Source of the DNA: Leptospira kirschneri serovar Cynopteri str. 3522 CT
Lineage (GTDB): Bacteria; Spirochaetota; Leptospiria; Leptospirales; Leptospiraceae
NCBI RefSeq assembly: GCF_000243695.2
Contig: NZ_AHMN02000011.1
Location: 447,001-511,000, forward strand
DNA: 64,000 nt
Reading direction: 5' to 3'
Shown piece by piece: positions 50,964-63,021 of the stretch (position 1 is the stretch's first letter; the number at the start of each line of letters is the position of its first letter). The position numbers and the translations under genes were made by a program. Under the pieces are notes generated by a model. It saw only the letters and a list, made by a program, of their open reading frames with translations, did not search any database and was not told the origin of the DNA.

Positions 50964-51658
50964 GTTCCGTACGTACAAACTTTAAATTGATTTTTATGTT
51001 CTATAACGAGTTTGATCTCTTCGATTCGGATCGTCTTGGATCCTATTTGTAGATCGAATTCACCGATGATATATCCGTTGATATTAGTCAGCTTACGTAT
51101 GTTATACGGCTGACTAAGCGGGAGAATTTTAAAATTCCCATTTGTATTTTGAATCTGTTTTCTGATTTTATCTAAACCGGCGGTTCTTCTTAAACGAATC
51201 AGATACATAGAATCTTCTATTTTAGAATTTGCTGTTATATTGTTTTGATTTACGTTATTGGGAAGATAGATTTTTCTGATTTCTTCTGGGCTGCAGGAAT
51301 AACGAAGTGAATCGTCCTGTCTATTTGGGTTGTCTCTAATTTCCGTCAGAGCGATTTGAATGGCTTTTTCAACCGAAGGAGAAGAGTTTTGAATTTTATA
51401 AGATTCTTTAATTTCCGATTTTAGAATTTCTTGATCTTTTAGGATTTCTAATTTGTATTTAGGGTCGGTAAGTTCTTTATTTAAATTTGGTTCGGGATTG
51501 CTCTTTTTACAATCAAACGAGAAAGCTGATAAAAATATAAATATTAGAATATTAAAAAAAACAAAATGATATTGATTGTATGTAATAACCTCGTTTACTT
51601 TTTTTGTCCAATAAGACAGTTTTTGGAGGATTTTATTTTCGAATTTTTTTTGAAACAT
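50960..51658 (-). CDS. Hypothetical lipoprotein-like protein of the TonB receptor operon
   Basis: A 232-residue protein with a hydrophobic leader ([19 protein letters not shown]) ending in a possible lipobox at about residue 51. The mature part is charged and has a C-terminal beta domain ([40 protein letters not shown]). No known family. Its stop overlaps the receptor start by 4 bp, and it lies 73 bp after the beta-helix lipoprotein. It probably assists the same uptake system. Confidence 0.65.
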
Positions 51659-51731
51659 GTTCTAATGATTTTAAAATAGATTAAAAATTTTGAATTAGGA
51701 TTCCCAAATTAGGGAATCCTAATGTATAAGT

Positions 51732-53117
<1,386 letters not shown>

Positions 53118-53169
53118 TTTATAACTCCTTGAAAATAAACCGTAGAAGGTCTGAAACAAAGGTAGAGGG

Positions 53170-53205
<36 letters not shown>

Positions 53206-53272
53206 GCGTAACTTTCGTCAAATTTAAAAGGAAGTTTTTTTGTAGAATAAAAACGTAGAATGACATGGTTTT

Positions 53273-53587
53273 TTATGGAAGTATAAAGAATAAGATTAAA
53301 AGTAAACTCATTGATCCCAGAGCAAGAAAACGATCTGATTTGGTTTCCTCTTTTGATTCATCTTCTTTTGTCCAAGTGACTTCTTTTTTTTGGATTGTAA
53401 CGGCCTCTTTTTTAAAACCTCTTCTTGTGCCGTCTTGGTATTCTACGATAATTCCTTGTTCGTTTTCTAAAGTTTTAACATTTTCAATCACTTCATTTGT
53501 TTTAGAGTTTGTGACTGTGTCCGCAAAAAGTGAGTTGAAAGAGAATAGTGCGCATACACATAAGAATCCGAATTGTTTTGTAATCAT
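53273..53587 (-). CDS. Small secreted/membrane hypothetical protein
   Basis: About 104 residues from ATG 53587 ([23 protein letters not shown]), preceded by AAAGGAG; the longer frame to 53638 has no site. It has a signal peptide, then a basic and acidic soluble stretch ([33 protein letters not shown]), and a C-terminal TM ([16 protein letters not shown]). It is the most upstream gene of the receptor cluster, 155 bp before the beta-helix lipoprotein. No family recognised. Confidence 0.6.
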   Translation of the reverse strand: MITKQFGFLCVCALFSFNSLFADTVTNSKTNEVIENVKTLENEQGIIVEYQDGTRRGFKKEAVTIQKKEVTWTKEDESKEETKSDRFLALGSMSLLLILFFILP

Positions 53588-53638
53588 ATTGTAATCATTC
53601 TCCTTTGAGAATGATATTCGCTTCTCATTCCTATCCAA

Positions 53639-54863
53639 TTCTACAAGAGGAAAATTGTGAGAATTGTTACAATCGTATTAAAGATAACTTTAAAGAAAGT
53701 TCTATAAATTAACCAGAATGCGACTTAAGGAATTCATTTTTTCGAAAAAAGTTAGAATCTAAACTAGTATATTCTATATTTATAATGAACTTGTACTCTG
53801 AACAGACAGTTAAAGAACAAAGTGCTGTCTAAAAAAATAATTATAGTTAAAATGATTACAAAGACGAATTAAAATAATACTCTGGATTTGTTTCCAAGGT
53901 TAGAATATGTAATCCCGCCCAAAAAAAACCAACAAATCTAAGTTATACGCAAATTGTAAGAACTTTTACATCTTTGCAAAATCGATCATAAATATTTATT
54001 ATAAAGGCGTGTTTAAGGGCAAAATGTTGGGTACTTTATGATATAGTTCTCGAGTTCGTAAAATAAAAATTCATTTTCTAAATAAAATAGAGTTGTTGAA
54101 AAATTAATTCTCCATCCGTTTCTATTTTATGGAAACGGTCGATTAAAGCAGTTTTGTTAATTGAACTATGGAATCTCTCAACAACTCTAATGATAAAAAT
54201 GTTTTCCGAAAAATAAAGAAAGGCTTTTATTATAAAGTTTTAAAGTTCTTTTAGAACCACGGAATCGATCCGTAAAAAAGTTAGGAATAAATTACGTTCG
54301 ATTTCATTCAACAAATAAAAACCAGTGGATTTCGGAGGTCGTTTTCTGAGATCGATAAATCGTGTCGTAATATTCACAAATTGGAAATAAATTTATAAAT
54401 TCTAAATAATAAACTAACAGAATTTTTCGTCAGTTAAATTTGAGTCCATTGGACTTAAATTTATAAAGTTTATTTGCTTTCGACAGATATTTTTACGTAG
54501 GAAATTCTGAATAAAAAGGAAGATTCTACGGTTTTAAACTAAAAAAGTAAACAATTGAAAAAGTTTCGCTATACAACTGTTATCTGAGGTTTGTGACTAG
54601 TTCCTCGGACGTAATTATGGGGTTGAATTGAAACGGCTTTAACTTTTTTAGAATGGAGGCGTAAAAATTTTTTTCGTGGATTTGTTTACTCGGAAGGAAC
54701 TAATCTAATTGAAATCAGAAAAAATGAATGATTCGAAACCTTACGGAGCCGATCATTTAAAAAGAACTTCTATAAAATCAATTTGTAAAATAGTGTTGTT
54801 TTATAAATTCAATTGAATGTAATAGACTCTTTGATCGGATAACAAAACTCGAACGGAAACGTT
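53639..54863. other. Long gap upstream of the second cyclase-FecR module
   Basis: 1225 bp, AT-rich, without a convincing gene. It holds the family A MITE at 54089-54188. TTGTGAGAATTGTTACAA near 53653-53670 is palindrome-like. The rest I cannot explain. Confidence 0.5.
54089..54188. repeat. MITE-like element, family A, best-preserved copy
   Basis: 100 bp with AGAGTTGTTGA (54089-54099) and TCAACAACTCT (54178-54188) as perfect 11-bp inverted ends. Both sides are flanked by TA just outside GAG..CTC, as expected from IS5-type target duplication. The inside includes TTTATGGAAACGGTCGATTAA. Confidence 0.9.
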
Positions 54864-56662
54864 ATGAATTCATTGCTCAATCTATACAACTGGAATATCC
54901 GCCAAAAGTTAATGGTGATCATTTCGATTATCATACTTATCTCTTTAGGAACAATCATCGCTCTCGCTACATATTTTTTCAAATCGGATAACGAAATTCG
55001 TGTCAAAGAAAATAACTTGAAGCTGACGGACGTAATTAGTCAGAAAATACGTTCGGATATTGCTTCTTTGACAAAACGTTCTCTGCTTCTTGCTCGGTCT
55101 ATGGCGGATTCGGAGGAATCTAGCGATATTTTACAAAACGACGACGATATTTTTTATCTGAAAATTTTCAGAAAAGAAGGTTCTGATTATGTAGGTGTAA
55201 AACGAATCATCGATGAACGTACACTGAAAGACTTTAAGGTTAGTTCGAATAACGCGGATAAAATTGTACGTAAATATTTAAACGGACAAAAAAGGCTCAG
55301 GTCGGAAAACCTCTCGTATTTAACGTATCACCCGATTTTCGCAGACCGGTATTGTATCTTTCCATTTTTGTAGGGGACGGAAATAATTCTGCAATACTTG
55401 TTTCTTTGGTTAAAATGGATTCTATATTAGATTCTTTTAAAACATCCGGGATCACACAATTTTTACTAGTAGGAAACGACGGAAAACTGATCGCACATTC
55501 CGATTCTAAATTGATCTTACAACCTACTGATCTTAAAGACGAACCGATCGTTAAAAATTTATTGGAAAGTCCAATCAGTAACGGACAAACCCGCTATAAA
55601 GGAAAAGATGATCAATATTATTTAGGTTCTTTTAGAAGAATCGGATACGCAGGGCTTGGAGTAATTTCTAGTACTTCTGAAAAGAAAGCATTTGAAGAAG
55701 TTTATAATATTCAAAAAAGAAATATTTATCTGATGATCGTAGTGGTAAACGTTTCTATATTATTCGTATTTTTTTATGCAAGAAGACTGACAAGACCCAT
55801 ACTTAAACTCGTAGACGCTTCCAAACAAATCGAACAAGGAAACTTTCATATAGATCTCAAACCGGAGTCAGGGGACGAAATCGGAAAGCTCACTTCTTCC
55901 TTTGTCGAAATGGGAAAAGGTTTATCTGATCGAGATAAGATGAAAGACGCATTCGGAAAATTTGTCAACAAAGACATCGCGGAAATGGTTTTACGGGGAG
56001 AAGTAAAACTAGGGGGAGATAAAAGAGAATGTGTAATTTTATTTTCCGACATTCGTAACTTCACTTCTATCTCGGAAAAAATTGAACCGGAGTTAGTCGT
56101 AGAATTTTTAAATCAGTATTTTACAGCAATGGTAAAGTGTATTAACGAAAACGGAGGGAGCGTCAATAAATATATAGGAGACGCTATCATGGCCGTTTGG
56201 GGAGAATTGGGGCATACGAATTCCGACACGGAAAGATCGATTCTGGCCGCGCTGGATATGCGTAAGAGTTTAATACAATTCAACAAAGGAAGAGGGAGTG
56301 ATAAAAAACCAAAAATATTGATTGGGATTGGAATCAATACGGGAGAAGTCATTGCGGGTCAAATCGGTTCTGAGGATAGGCTGGAATATACGGTTATAGG
56401 TGATACTGTAAATCTTGCGTCTAGAGTGGAATCTTTGACGAAAGTATTTGGTGCAGATATATTAATCACAGGAAATTCTTACGAAAAGGTAAAAGGAATT
56501 TTTAATGTAGAAAAACTAAAACCGATACAGGTAAAAGGAAAAAAATCTCTGCAGACGATCTATGCGGTTTTAGGGCATTCTAAAGATAAAAATTGTCCTA
56601 AAAATTTGAAGGAGCTTAGAAAACAAATCGGAATGGAATTCAAATCTGGCAGGTCTAAATAA
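54864..56662 (+). pseudogene. Frameshifted membrane adenylate/guanylate cyclase, paralog of the one at 35942
   Basis: Two frames cover one cyclase. The first (54864-55373, 169 residues) has the N-terminal TM and part of the Cache-like sensor, and runs into FADRYCIFPFL and a stop. The second opens before 55352 and continues LYLSIFVGDGNNSAILV to the end. Adding one base to the CC at about 55346 (GAC CCG GTA TTG) restores FADPVLYLSIFV, so a one-base deletion is the simplest cause. The catalytic part is otherwise intact: FSDIRNFTSI, GDAIMAVWGEL and EDRLEYTVIGDTVNLASR. It lacks the 150-residue cytoplasmic extension of its paralog. It may be a true pseudogene or a sequencing error; HAMP and cyclase remain together in the second frame. 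Confidence 0.85.
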
Positions 56663-56666
56663 CGAT

Positions 56667-57812
56667 ATGAAAGATAAAATTCTTTCAGGCGACAAACCGG
56701 TTTTATTTCTTCTTATATTTAATATCGTATTGTTTACGGGAGTATTTATATATGATTATACTCGATACGGATATCAAGGTTCTCAAAAAGTAATTGGAAC
56801 CATTCTTTATAAATCGAATACAACTCGAAGAAAATATGATTCCGAAGTGGTCTGGAAAGAAATTGAAGTGGGGAGTTCCGTCCAAAATAGGGATACAATT
56901 TTAACTTCGGAGGGTTCTCAAGCAAAGATTAAACTTTTAGATGGAAGCGAGATTATGATCGCTGAAAACTCAATGATCTTTATAGACTATTTGGACAATC
57001 GTGCCAATTTAGAAATTTCCGCAGGTGGTTTACAGATTACAAGAAAAGCGGATAATAAAGAGAATACTTCTTCTTTAGGAATTCGTTCCGGTGACGGAGT
57101 GTTAAAACTTGTAGAAGGGGTTGTAAACGTAGAAAAGAAAAAGAATCAAAGAACTCTGGATTACGCGATTCTTTCCGGAGCTGTTAAACCTGATCCTAGC
57201 AATCCTTTTCCAATGCCACCTAAAAAATCTTTAAACGGATTTGAGAAGTTATTTCCTGGATCGGAGAATATTCAAACTGTTAAATCCATTCAAGCAGCCG
57301 CTTCTGCTGCAAATTCTAATCTACCAACTAACACGAATTCGGCGACTAATCCAGGTTCCCTCGGAACTTCTTTATCAGGTTCTAATACTACCCCGTCTAT
57401 AAAATCTGAAAATACTACAACAAAATCACAAAACGCGGGAACAGATTTACAGTCTAAACCTGGTTTAAAAACAGAACGGATGGGTTCATCCGGAAATAAA
57501 ACGTCTGTTTCCGATCAAAACGAAAGTAATTTGAAACCGGATTATGATCCGGGAGATTATATTAAAAAACAAAAATATGAACATAAGGTTCAGGAGAAAT
57601 CCGATTCTCCCGCAGTTCACCAAAATAAAACCGAGTTTAAACCATCCGAGTCGACTCAGGCGCCATCTAAGAGTGGTAGATCTTCCTTTCCGGACGTAAA
57701 AAAACAAAAACAAAATCGGGAATGGACCCCTGAAGAATTACTTCGGCAAGAAAAAGAAAAACGTAGAAGAGAAAGAGAAGATAAAGAACAAAGAGAATTT
57801 TTGCGAATGTAA
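56667..57812 (+). CDS. FecR-domain membrane protein, paralog of the one at 38146
   Basis: 381 residues. One anchor (DKPVLFLLIFNIVLFTGVFIY, about 8-28), then a FecR domain at about 40-175 (IGTILYKSNTTRRKYDSEVVWKEIEVG, SEGSQAKIKLLDGSEIMIAENSMIFI, SAGGLQITRK), then a Ser/Asn/Thr-rich low-complexity tail and a basic end (RQEKEKRRREREDKEQ). The repeats of the 38146 protein are absent. It starts 5 bp after the frameshifted cyclase, the same gene order as in the first module. Whether it still works without an intact cyclase cannot be told. Confidence 0.82.
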   Translation: MKDKILSGDKPVLFLLIFNIVLFTGVFIYDYTRYGYQGSQKVIGTILYKSNTTRRKYDSEVVWKEIEVGSSVQNRDTILTSEGSQAKIKLLDGSEIMIAENSMIFIDYLDNRANLEISAGGLQITRKADNKENTSSLGIRSGDGVLKLVEGVVNVEKKKNQRTLDYAILSGAVKPDPSNPFPMPPKKSLNGFEKLFPGSENIQTVKSIQAAASAANSNLPTNTNSATNPGSLGTSLSGSNTTPSIKSENTTTKSQNAGTDLQSKPGLKTERMGSSGNKTSVSDQNESNLKPDYDPGDYIKKQKYEHKVQEKSDSPAVHQNKTEFKPSESTQAPSKSGRSSFPDVKKQKQNREWTPEELLRQEKEKRRREREDKEQREFLRM

Positions 57813-58120
57813 AGATGAACTCTCATCTACATGGATGAAGAGTCGTTTTATGGTGATTTTTGAATTTCTCTAAAACCAATAAAAAATTTCCGAATCAGAT
57901 TTTTACTTAACGTGATCAGGGAGTAAGAAAATCGGTGGCCTAGTCGTATTCATCCTGATTTTCTTACGCTAAATTCTATAAAATTAAATATTGTTTTTAT
58001 TATAAAACGCTGCTGGGATATTTAATATTAGGTACTGTTATATATCTCTTGAGTAGTACTACAAAAAAATCTGAATGAAATTATGACCTTGTGCGATTTT
58101 CTCCGATAAGATTTTTATTC

Positions 58121-58221
58121 AGAGCTTGTCCCAAAACCTCAAAAAATTTTACACGACCATTCTTTAGAAATTTTTAATAAAATGTAGAGTTCCTACATTG
58201 GACGGTTTTGGGACAAGCTCT
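58121..58221. repeat. MITE-like element, family C
   Basis: 101 bp bounded by AGAGCTTGTCCCAAAAC and GTTTTGGGACAAGCTCT, a 17-bp perfect inverted pair. Outside GAGC..GCTC both sides read TCA, fitting a 3-bp TNA target duplication. The terminus matches that of the IS5-type element at 63356 (GAGCCGGTCTCAAAAC) at 13 of 16 positions. Confidence 0.85.
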
Positions 58222-58234
58222 CAGTTCTTTTTTA

Positions 58235-58262
58235 AGAAAAAAACGCACTCGAAACAGAGTGC
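58235..58262 (-). terminator. Putative minus-strand terminator
   Basis: On the minus strand GCACTC TGTTTC GAGTGC is followed by G and seven T. The stem is short (6 bp). It would end transcripts coming from the HTH gene, about 480 bp upstream. Confidence 0.5.
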
Positions 58263-58403
58263 TCAATGTTAGGATGTCTAGAAAAATTGAAATTATTTCG
58301 CAAAACTTTTAAACGGCTTCCAAGAAAAACAAGACTATAATTGTGATCCTCTTTCTCAAAAATATCACAAAATTTCTTTGAGCTCAAATACTATTGTTGT
58401 AAA

Positions 58404-58443
<40 letters not shown>

Positions 58444-58744
58444 ATATTATATCTCAAAAAAGAAAAAAATTGTGATTTAAAAAATGATTTTGGTTAACAG
58501 ATAGTTTAAAAATTAAAGAAAAACTTAGTGTCTGCTCTAAGCAAAATCAGCGCGTTGGGTTATGATGTAGATCGTGTTTTAAAGTTTTACACGGGTTTGG
58601 TGAAAAATAATGGAAAAAATTTTATAAAGGAAAACGCCATTATAAAACTCAAGGTTAATAATCTTAAAATCTAAACTTGTATAAGATTTTATTTCGATTG
58701 ATTTTCAAGAAAGGGTTTTGTTTAAGCAATTCTTGAAGTATTTC

Positions 58745-59149
58745 TTAGTTGTTTTCGATTTCTTGTTTTCCCAGGCTAAAAATAAGTCTTTGAGCGATTT
58801 CAAATTCTTTTTTTGGAAGTACTGTAAGAATTTCAATCATCTTAGGAAGACCTTCCTTAGAAGTTATTTTTTTCAACAAGGTCTTTTCCAATTCAAATTC
58901 TTTTGTTTTTGTTCGGGATGTTTGTATTTGTCGAATTACTTTTTCCGGAAGTTTTCCTTCGAGAAGCCATTGTCTTCGATATCCATGTACCATTTCTATT
59001 GTAATTGCTGCATCTTCCGGTATTGGAAATCTACCACTCAGCCAGCCGCTGATTGTCTGTTTGGATTTGCCAATTGTGACTCCAAACTCCCTTTGATTTC
59101 CTTTGAAATCTAAAAGTATGGTTTTTAGTCTTTTTTTTTGCTCGCTCAA
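58745..59149 (-). CDS. Small helix-turn-helix (Cro/CI-type) transcriptional regulator
   Basis: 134 residues from TTG 59149, with AGGA six bases upstream. The N-terminus is a lambda-repressor-like helix-turn-helix ([39 protein letters not shown]). The C-terminal half is helical and charged ([23 protein letters not shown]) and could dimerise. A palindrome sits 34-56 bases upstream of its start and may be its own operator. It diverges from the 7TM gene. Phage or mobile-element origin is possible but not shown. Confidence 0.75.
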   Translation of the reverse strand: MSEQKKRLKTILLDFKGNQREFGVTIGKSKQTISGWLSGRFPIPEDAAITIEMVHGYRRQWLLEGKLPEKVIRQIQTSRTKTKEFELEKTLLKKITSKEGLPKMIEILTVLPKKEFEIAQRLIFSLGKQEIENN

Positions 59150-59672
59150 AATATATCCTAAGAATAATACTTTTTAATTGACATTAGTATTAAAATAATA
59201 CTAATCTGTCTTTAGAAAACCTATAAGTAGCACAACTTTCAAAAAATCAATTCAAATGTCAGTTCTATTGCAATTATGGGTCATAATCTTTAAAAAAAAT
59301 AAATAGTTTTATGCTATAGAAATGGGTTGGGTATATAAAAACATGTTTTTGTCGTTGAAAAATAAAATGTTTTTGATCTTTCCATTTTCTTATCCTCAGA
59401 GTGAACTTCCTTTCAAAAAAATTACCGATGTCGTAGCGAAGCGAAAAATAAAATCGATGTAAAAGTTTTGTTGGAACACGCTCAAAGGAAAAAGGGCCTA
59501 ATTCTTTTCCTCTTGAAGATGAATCTGAGTAAATCTTCGTCTGAATTTGAACCATAGATAAGGATTGACGGTTGAGATATATCATCGTGAATTTCAAAAC
59601 AGGGTCTGGTTACAGAGCCAAATTACCATCGATAAGCGAAGATAAATATTAAATTTAGCGAAGAATTAGCGT
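59150..59672. promoter_or_regulatory. Divergent gap, HTH regulator / 7TM protein
   Basis: 523 bp. The palindrome ATTAGTATT AAAAT AATACTAAT lies at 59183-59205, and a third half-site AATAATAC is at 59163. The rest, including an open frame on the minus strand at 59274-59597, shows no coding character. Confidence 0.5.
59183..59205. promoter_or_regulatory. Candidate operator of the HTH regulator
   Basis: Perfect 9-bp inverted repeat ATTAGTATT/AATACTAAT around a 5-base spacer, just upstream of the regulator start. The size and position suit autorepression by a Cro/CI-type dimer. Confidence 0.6.
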
Positions 59673-60581
59673 ATGAACAATCTTAACCATTTAATTCCAG
59701 TTTTAGCGGGATTTCTCCATTTGTTTTTTGGAATGTATGTCTTTAGTTTAAAACCAAGACAAAAGCTACAAACTTTATTCCTGTTCATGAATATATGTAT
59801 GGCTCTTTGGCTCTGCATCCAAGGCCTTAGAGGATTATTTCCTCTTGAATACCGTAATTTCGGATTAAACATAACGTTCCTTCCGATGTCCATTGCAACT
59901 TTTATCTATTATCTTCTTTGCAAGAAGATGGAAAATCCGGATCAGAAAATTTCGATTTGGATACAAGGTGCGGGTTTGATCGGGTTTCTTTATTTCACTT
60001 GGGCTTCTTTGAATCAGAAAATGGTCGTACTGGGTGATCCGAACACTTTCGTTTTCGATTTTAGTTTGAACTACCATTTGATCATCACCTTTTCGGCTTT
60101 TTGGGTTGTTTTGTCTGCTTGGACAATTTTAAAGAGAATGTTGGTTAAAAGAGGGAATGATAAGGTAAGACTTTTTTTTATTTTACTCGGTTCCATGTTT
60201 GCCTATCCAATAACTTTAGTATTCATTTATTTTCTGCCTTTTTTAGGAATTTATAAAGCCTACTTATCTTCTTTGGGCCTTTCTATTGGATCGATTTGTT
60301 GGGCGGTTGCAATTTTGCACTATGACGCTTTTAAAATTAAAGCTGGGTTGATTCAAGGTCAGAGAATTTCTTTTATTAACCGCTTGGCTTCCAAACCTTT
60401 TTTGACGTTGATGGGCAAGTTGGATCCAATGCGGTTTATTCAAAAAAGTTCTAAGGAAAAAGAAGAACTCACAAAACAAATTCTCATCCAGGATTTTTAC
60501 CTTGCTGAAAATACAGGTGAGATATCGGTCGATGAAAGAGCTAAAATACTCTCTAGACGATTCGGTAAATATTTTAAGTAA
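59673..60581 (+). CDS. Orphan 7TM-type membrane sensor protein
   Basis: 302 residues with about seven hydrophobic spans ([136 protein letters not shown]) and a charged cytoplasmic tail. This is the layout of the N-terminal 7TM sensor found before many histidine kinases and cyclases, but here the output domain is absent. It may signal through a partner or be a small receptor in its own right. It diverges from the HTH regulator. Confidence 0.6.
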   Translation: MNNLNHLIPVLAGFLHLFFGMYVFSLKPRQKLQTLFLFMNICMALWLCIQGLRGLFPLEYRNFGLNITFLPMSIATFIYYLLCKKMENPDQKISIWIQGAGLIGFLYFTWASLNQKMVVLGDPNTFVFDFSLNYHLIITFSAFWVVLSAWTILKRMLVKRGNDKVRLFFILLGSMFAYPITLVFIYFLPFLGIYKAYLSSLGLSIGSICWAVAILHYDAFKIKAGLIQGQRISFINRLASKPFLTLMGKLDPMRFIQKSSKEKEELTKQILIQDFYLAENTGEISVDERAKILSRRFGKYFK

Positions 60582-60602
60582 ATTATCTAAAAACATTCAA
60601 AA

Positions 60603-60646
60603 ATTCATCTGTGATAATATTATTTGACTTATTATCACAGATGAAT
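60603..60646. repeat. Perfect 16-bp inverted repeat after the 7TM gene
   Basis: ATTCATCTGTGATAAT (60603-60618) and ATTATCACAGATGAAT (60631-60646) around 12 bases, 21 bp past the 7TM stop. It may end that transcript. The minus-strand tail is T-rich, the plus-strand tail is not, so it could serve either strand or act as an operator. Confidence 0.7.
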
Positions 60647-60788
60647 ACCTTTGTGCTATCGGATATATTTCGAATCAGAATCGGAGTCAACTTTTTTTGT
60701 TATTTGAACTCGGATTTGTTTTGAACGATCGATTTCTTTTAATCAATACTAAAATTGATTTTTAGTGATTCGCATGGCGGAGGTGAAT

Positions 60789-61097
60789 ATGTTGAAGTGG
60801 TATGATCCGGCAGAATTAGAGGATTTTTTAGGTTCATTGCCTAAATTTAGAGCGAAACTTCGACTTGCGTCCGAATATAAAAATCGCCAAGAAAAAGTGC
60901 CAAAAGAACTCAGATATATCATTTTGATTCAAAAATTGTATCTGCAAAAGAAAGTACTTTTAAGGCGAAACGAATGGATGAAAGGGGAATTAAGAAGTAT
61001 TTTCTCGGAAAAGGTCCAAATAGAGAGTGAATTTAAAGTTCTAGAAAAACTATTAAAAGAAATACGGAATGAAAATGCAGATTTGATTTGTGGTTAA
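60789..61097 (+). CDS. Small helical hypothetical protein
   Basis: 102 residues from ATG 60789 ([20 protein letters not shown]), with GGAGG at 60779-60783; earlier in-frame GTG 60765 and ATG 60774 lack such a site. The sequence is almost wholly helical and strongly charged, with a likely coiled coil in the second half ([19 protein letters not shown]). No known family. It stands alone after the 7TM gene. Confidence 0.55.
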   Translation: MLKWYDPAELEDFLGSLPKFRAKLRLASEYKNRQEKVPKELRYIILIQKLYLQKKVLLRRNEWMKGELRSIFSEKVQIESEFKVLEKLLKEIRNENADLICG

Positions 61098-61164
61098 TCT
61101 GATTTTATACTACTTTAGAACTATATAATAAAGAACTCAATTTAATAGTTTACACTTCAATAAT

Positions 61165-61265
61165 AAAGTTGTTGAAAATTGAATTCTTCATCTGTTTCTA
61201 TCTCATGGAAACTGCCGATTAAAGCAATTTTGTTAATCGGAACTATGGAATTTTTTAATCGCTCA
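61165..61265. repeat. MITE-like element, family A, degraded copy
   Basis: Starts AAAGTTGTTGAAAATTGAATTC and keeps the inside (CTCATGGAAACTGCCGATTAA, TTTGTTAATCGGAACTATGG), but the right terminus has decayed to TTTTTTAATCGCTCA. Confidence 0.75.
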
Positions 61266-61580
61266 AAATGAATATTTAAAAATTTGTAATGTGACTTAAT
61301 TTGTAGGAGCTATTACAATTTACGATTTTACAGCTAAATTCCGAAACGTGGGAACTCTCACAATTAATAGTAAAATTTTAGGTCGTAACTACAGCCATAC
61401 TTCAAATGTGGGAACTATCACTTTTAGAAAAATTTTTTGAATGCTCTTAAACCAAACTAATAAGAAATTCCACATATTGACGTAATCTTTGCGTCTTTGA
61501 GTAGCCCTTTGTCACTGAACTTTTGGTGGTAGTTCTCACATTTTATTTTTTACTGATCTCTATCAAATTGAGTGCCTAAA

Positions 61581-61791
61581 TGACGTAAGTTGCATTCGCT
61601 TTAGTTTTCCGAGTCGCGTTTAAAATTCAATGCATCGCTCTGCAGGTTGTATTCTAAATTAAATCTAAAGACAAAATAGCGTATTAAGTTTCTTTTATAC
61701 AATGTGTTGACCGGAACTAAAAAGCTCGGGCCGGCTGTGGCAGGCCGGATTTGTTCCGGTTTTCTTACGCCTCTCACGTTAAATGTGACGG
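61581..61791 (+). repeat. Dispersed intergenic repeat (family B)
   Basis: TGACGTAAGTTGCATTCGC, TTCAATGCATCGCTC, TCTAAAGACAAAATAGCG, then GGCCGGCTGTGGCAGGCCGG and TTCTTACGCCTCTCACGTTA. Same blocks and order as 47160-47504, shorter by a middle deletion. Confidence 0.75.
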
Positions 61792-61976
61792 ACTGTTTCT
61801 ATAAGAATTCTAACAGTTTATTATAAACCTTTAAAGTATCATTGTTTATAACTTTTTAGGGTAAATTTCTACGTAGAAACTTGATTTGAAACGTTGTTTT
61901 TCAATTTTATTAAAATTTTCACGAAATGAATTTTAAAGAAACCTATTTCCGAAAAGTAAAATTGTTCTCAGAGAAT

Positions 61977-62387
<411 letters not shown>

Positions 62388-62496
62388 TTTTTGGATTTGC
62401 GCAAGTGAAAAATGAAAGAATAGCAGATGTTTCTTTTGAAGTTTTTGATTGGAGTTGAGTTTCATTTTTTGAAAGCAATTATGGCTTTTAATAGAA

Positions 62497-62710
62497 ATAA
62501 CGCGAAATGGATCGATGCTAGGGAACTTTAGCAGAATGTTCTTTCAAACTAAAGCGTTTTGTTAAACTTTCACTATAGATCGCGTTTTATATTGAATCTA
62601 AAGACAAAATATCGTATTAAGTTTCTTTTATGCAATTTATTGACCAAAGTTAAAGAGCCTATCCAGCAACGCTAGATTCGCTCTATTTTCTTACGTTGAA
62701 GTCATATTAT
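62497..62710 (+). repeat. Dispersed intergenic repeat (family B)
   Basis: AATAACGCGAAATGGATCGATGC, AGGGAACTTTAGCAGAATG, TCTAAAGACAAAATATCG, AATTTATTGACCAAAGTTAAAGAG, ATTTTCTTACGTTGAAG. Same order as 47160-47504. Confidence 0.75.
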
Positions 62711-63021
62711 TGAAATGTTAAACTTATTGGATTGGTTCTTTTTATATAATTTTGAGTTAGAATCAAAAATTGGAAGTCTATGTCTTCTATATTAGAAGAA
62801 TATAAATAAATTTTACTTTGAATGTAGTCGTATCTTTCTAGTGCTTTTTGCAAATGTCTAGTTAAATATTGTATCAATAATTTTTCTCTACTTTAGAAAG
62901 AAAGAATTTAGAAAATTTTCTTTAAAAATAAAGTTTCTATATTTTGTTTTTTATGAAAAATTAAGTTTTGAAACAAGTTTACCATAATGTAATTTGCAAC
63001 ATTCAGGGTGCTAAGTACAAT

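Larger units (their letters stand above)
61098..61976. repeat. Gap with family A MITE, GTGGGAACT motifs and family B repeat
   Basis: 879 bp without a gene. A degraded family A element lies at 61165-61265. Around 61302, 61347 and 61407 are TGTAGGAGCTATTACA, CGTGGGAACTCTCAC and TGTGGGAACTATCAC, with an inverted-like GGTAGTTCTCACA at 61528. A family B copy is at 61581-61791. Confidence 0.65.

Noticed and set aside
54864..55373. Separate small membrane protein gene
   Set aside because: It aligns with the N-terminal half of the sensor of the paralogous cyclase and joins the next frame by a one-base change.
59274..59597. Minus-strand ORF of 107 codons upstream of the HTH gene
   Set aside because: Rich in Phe, Lys and Arg with no motif or start signal; looks like chance opening in AT-rich DNA.
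61302..61421. Possible CRISPR array
   Set aside because: Three imperfect motif copies with uneven spacing, no conserved repeat of normal length and no cas genes.
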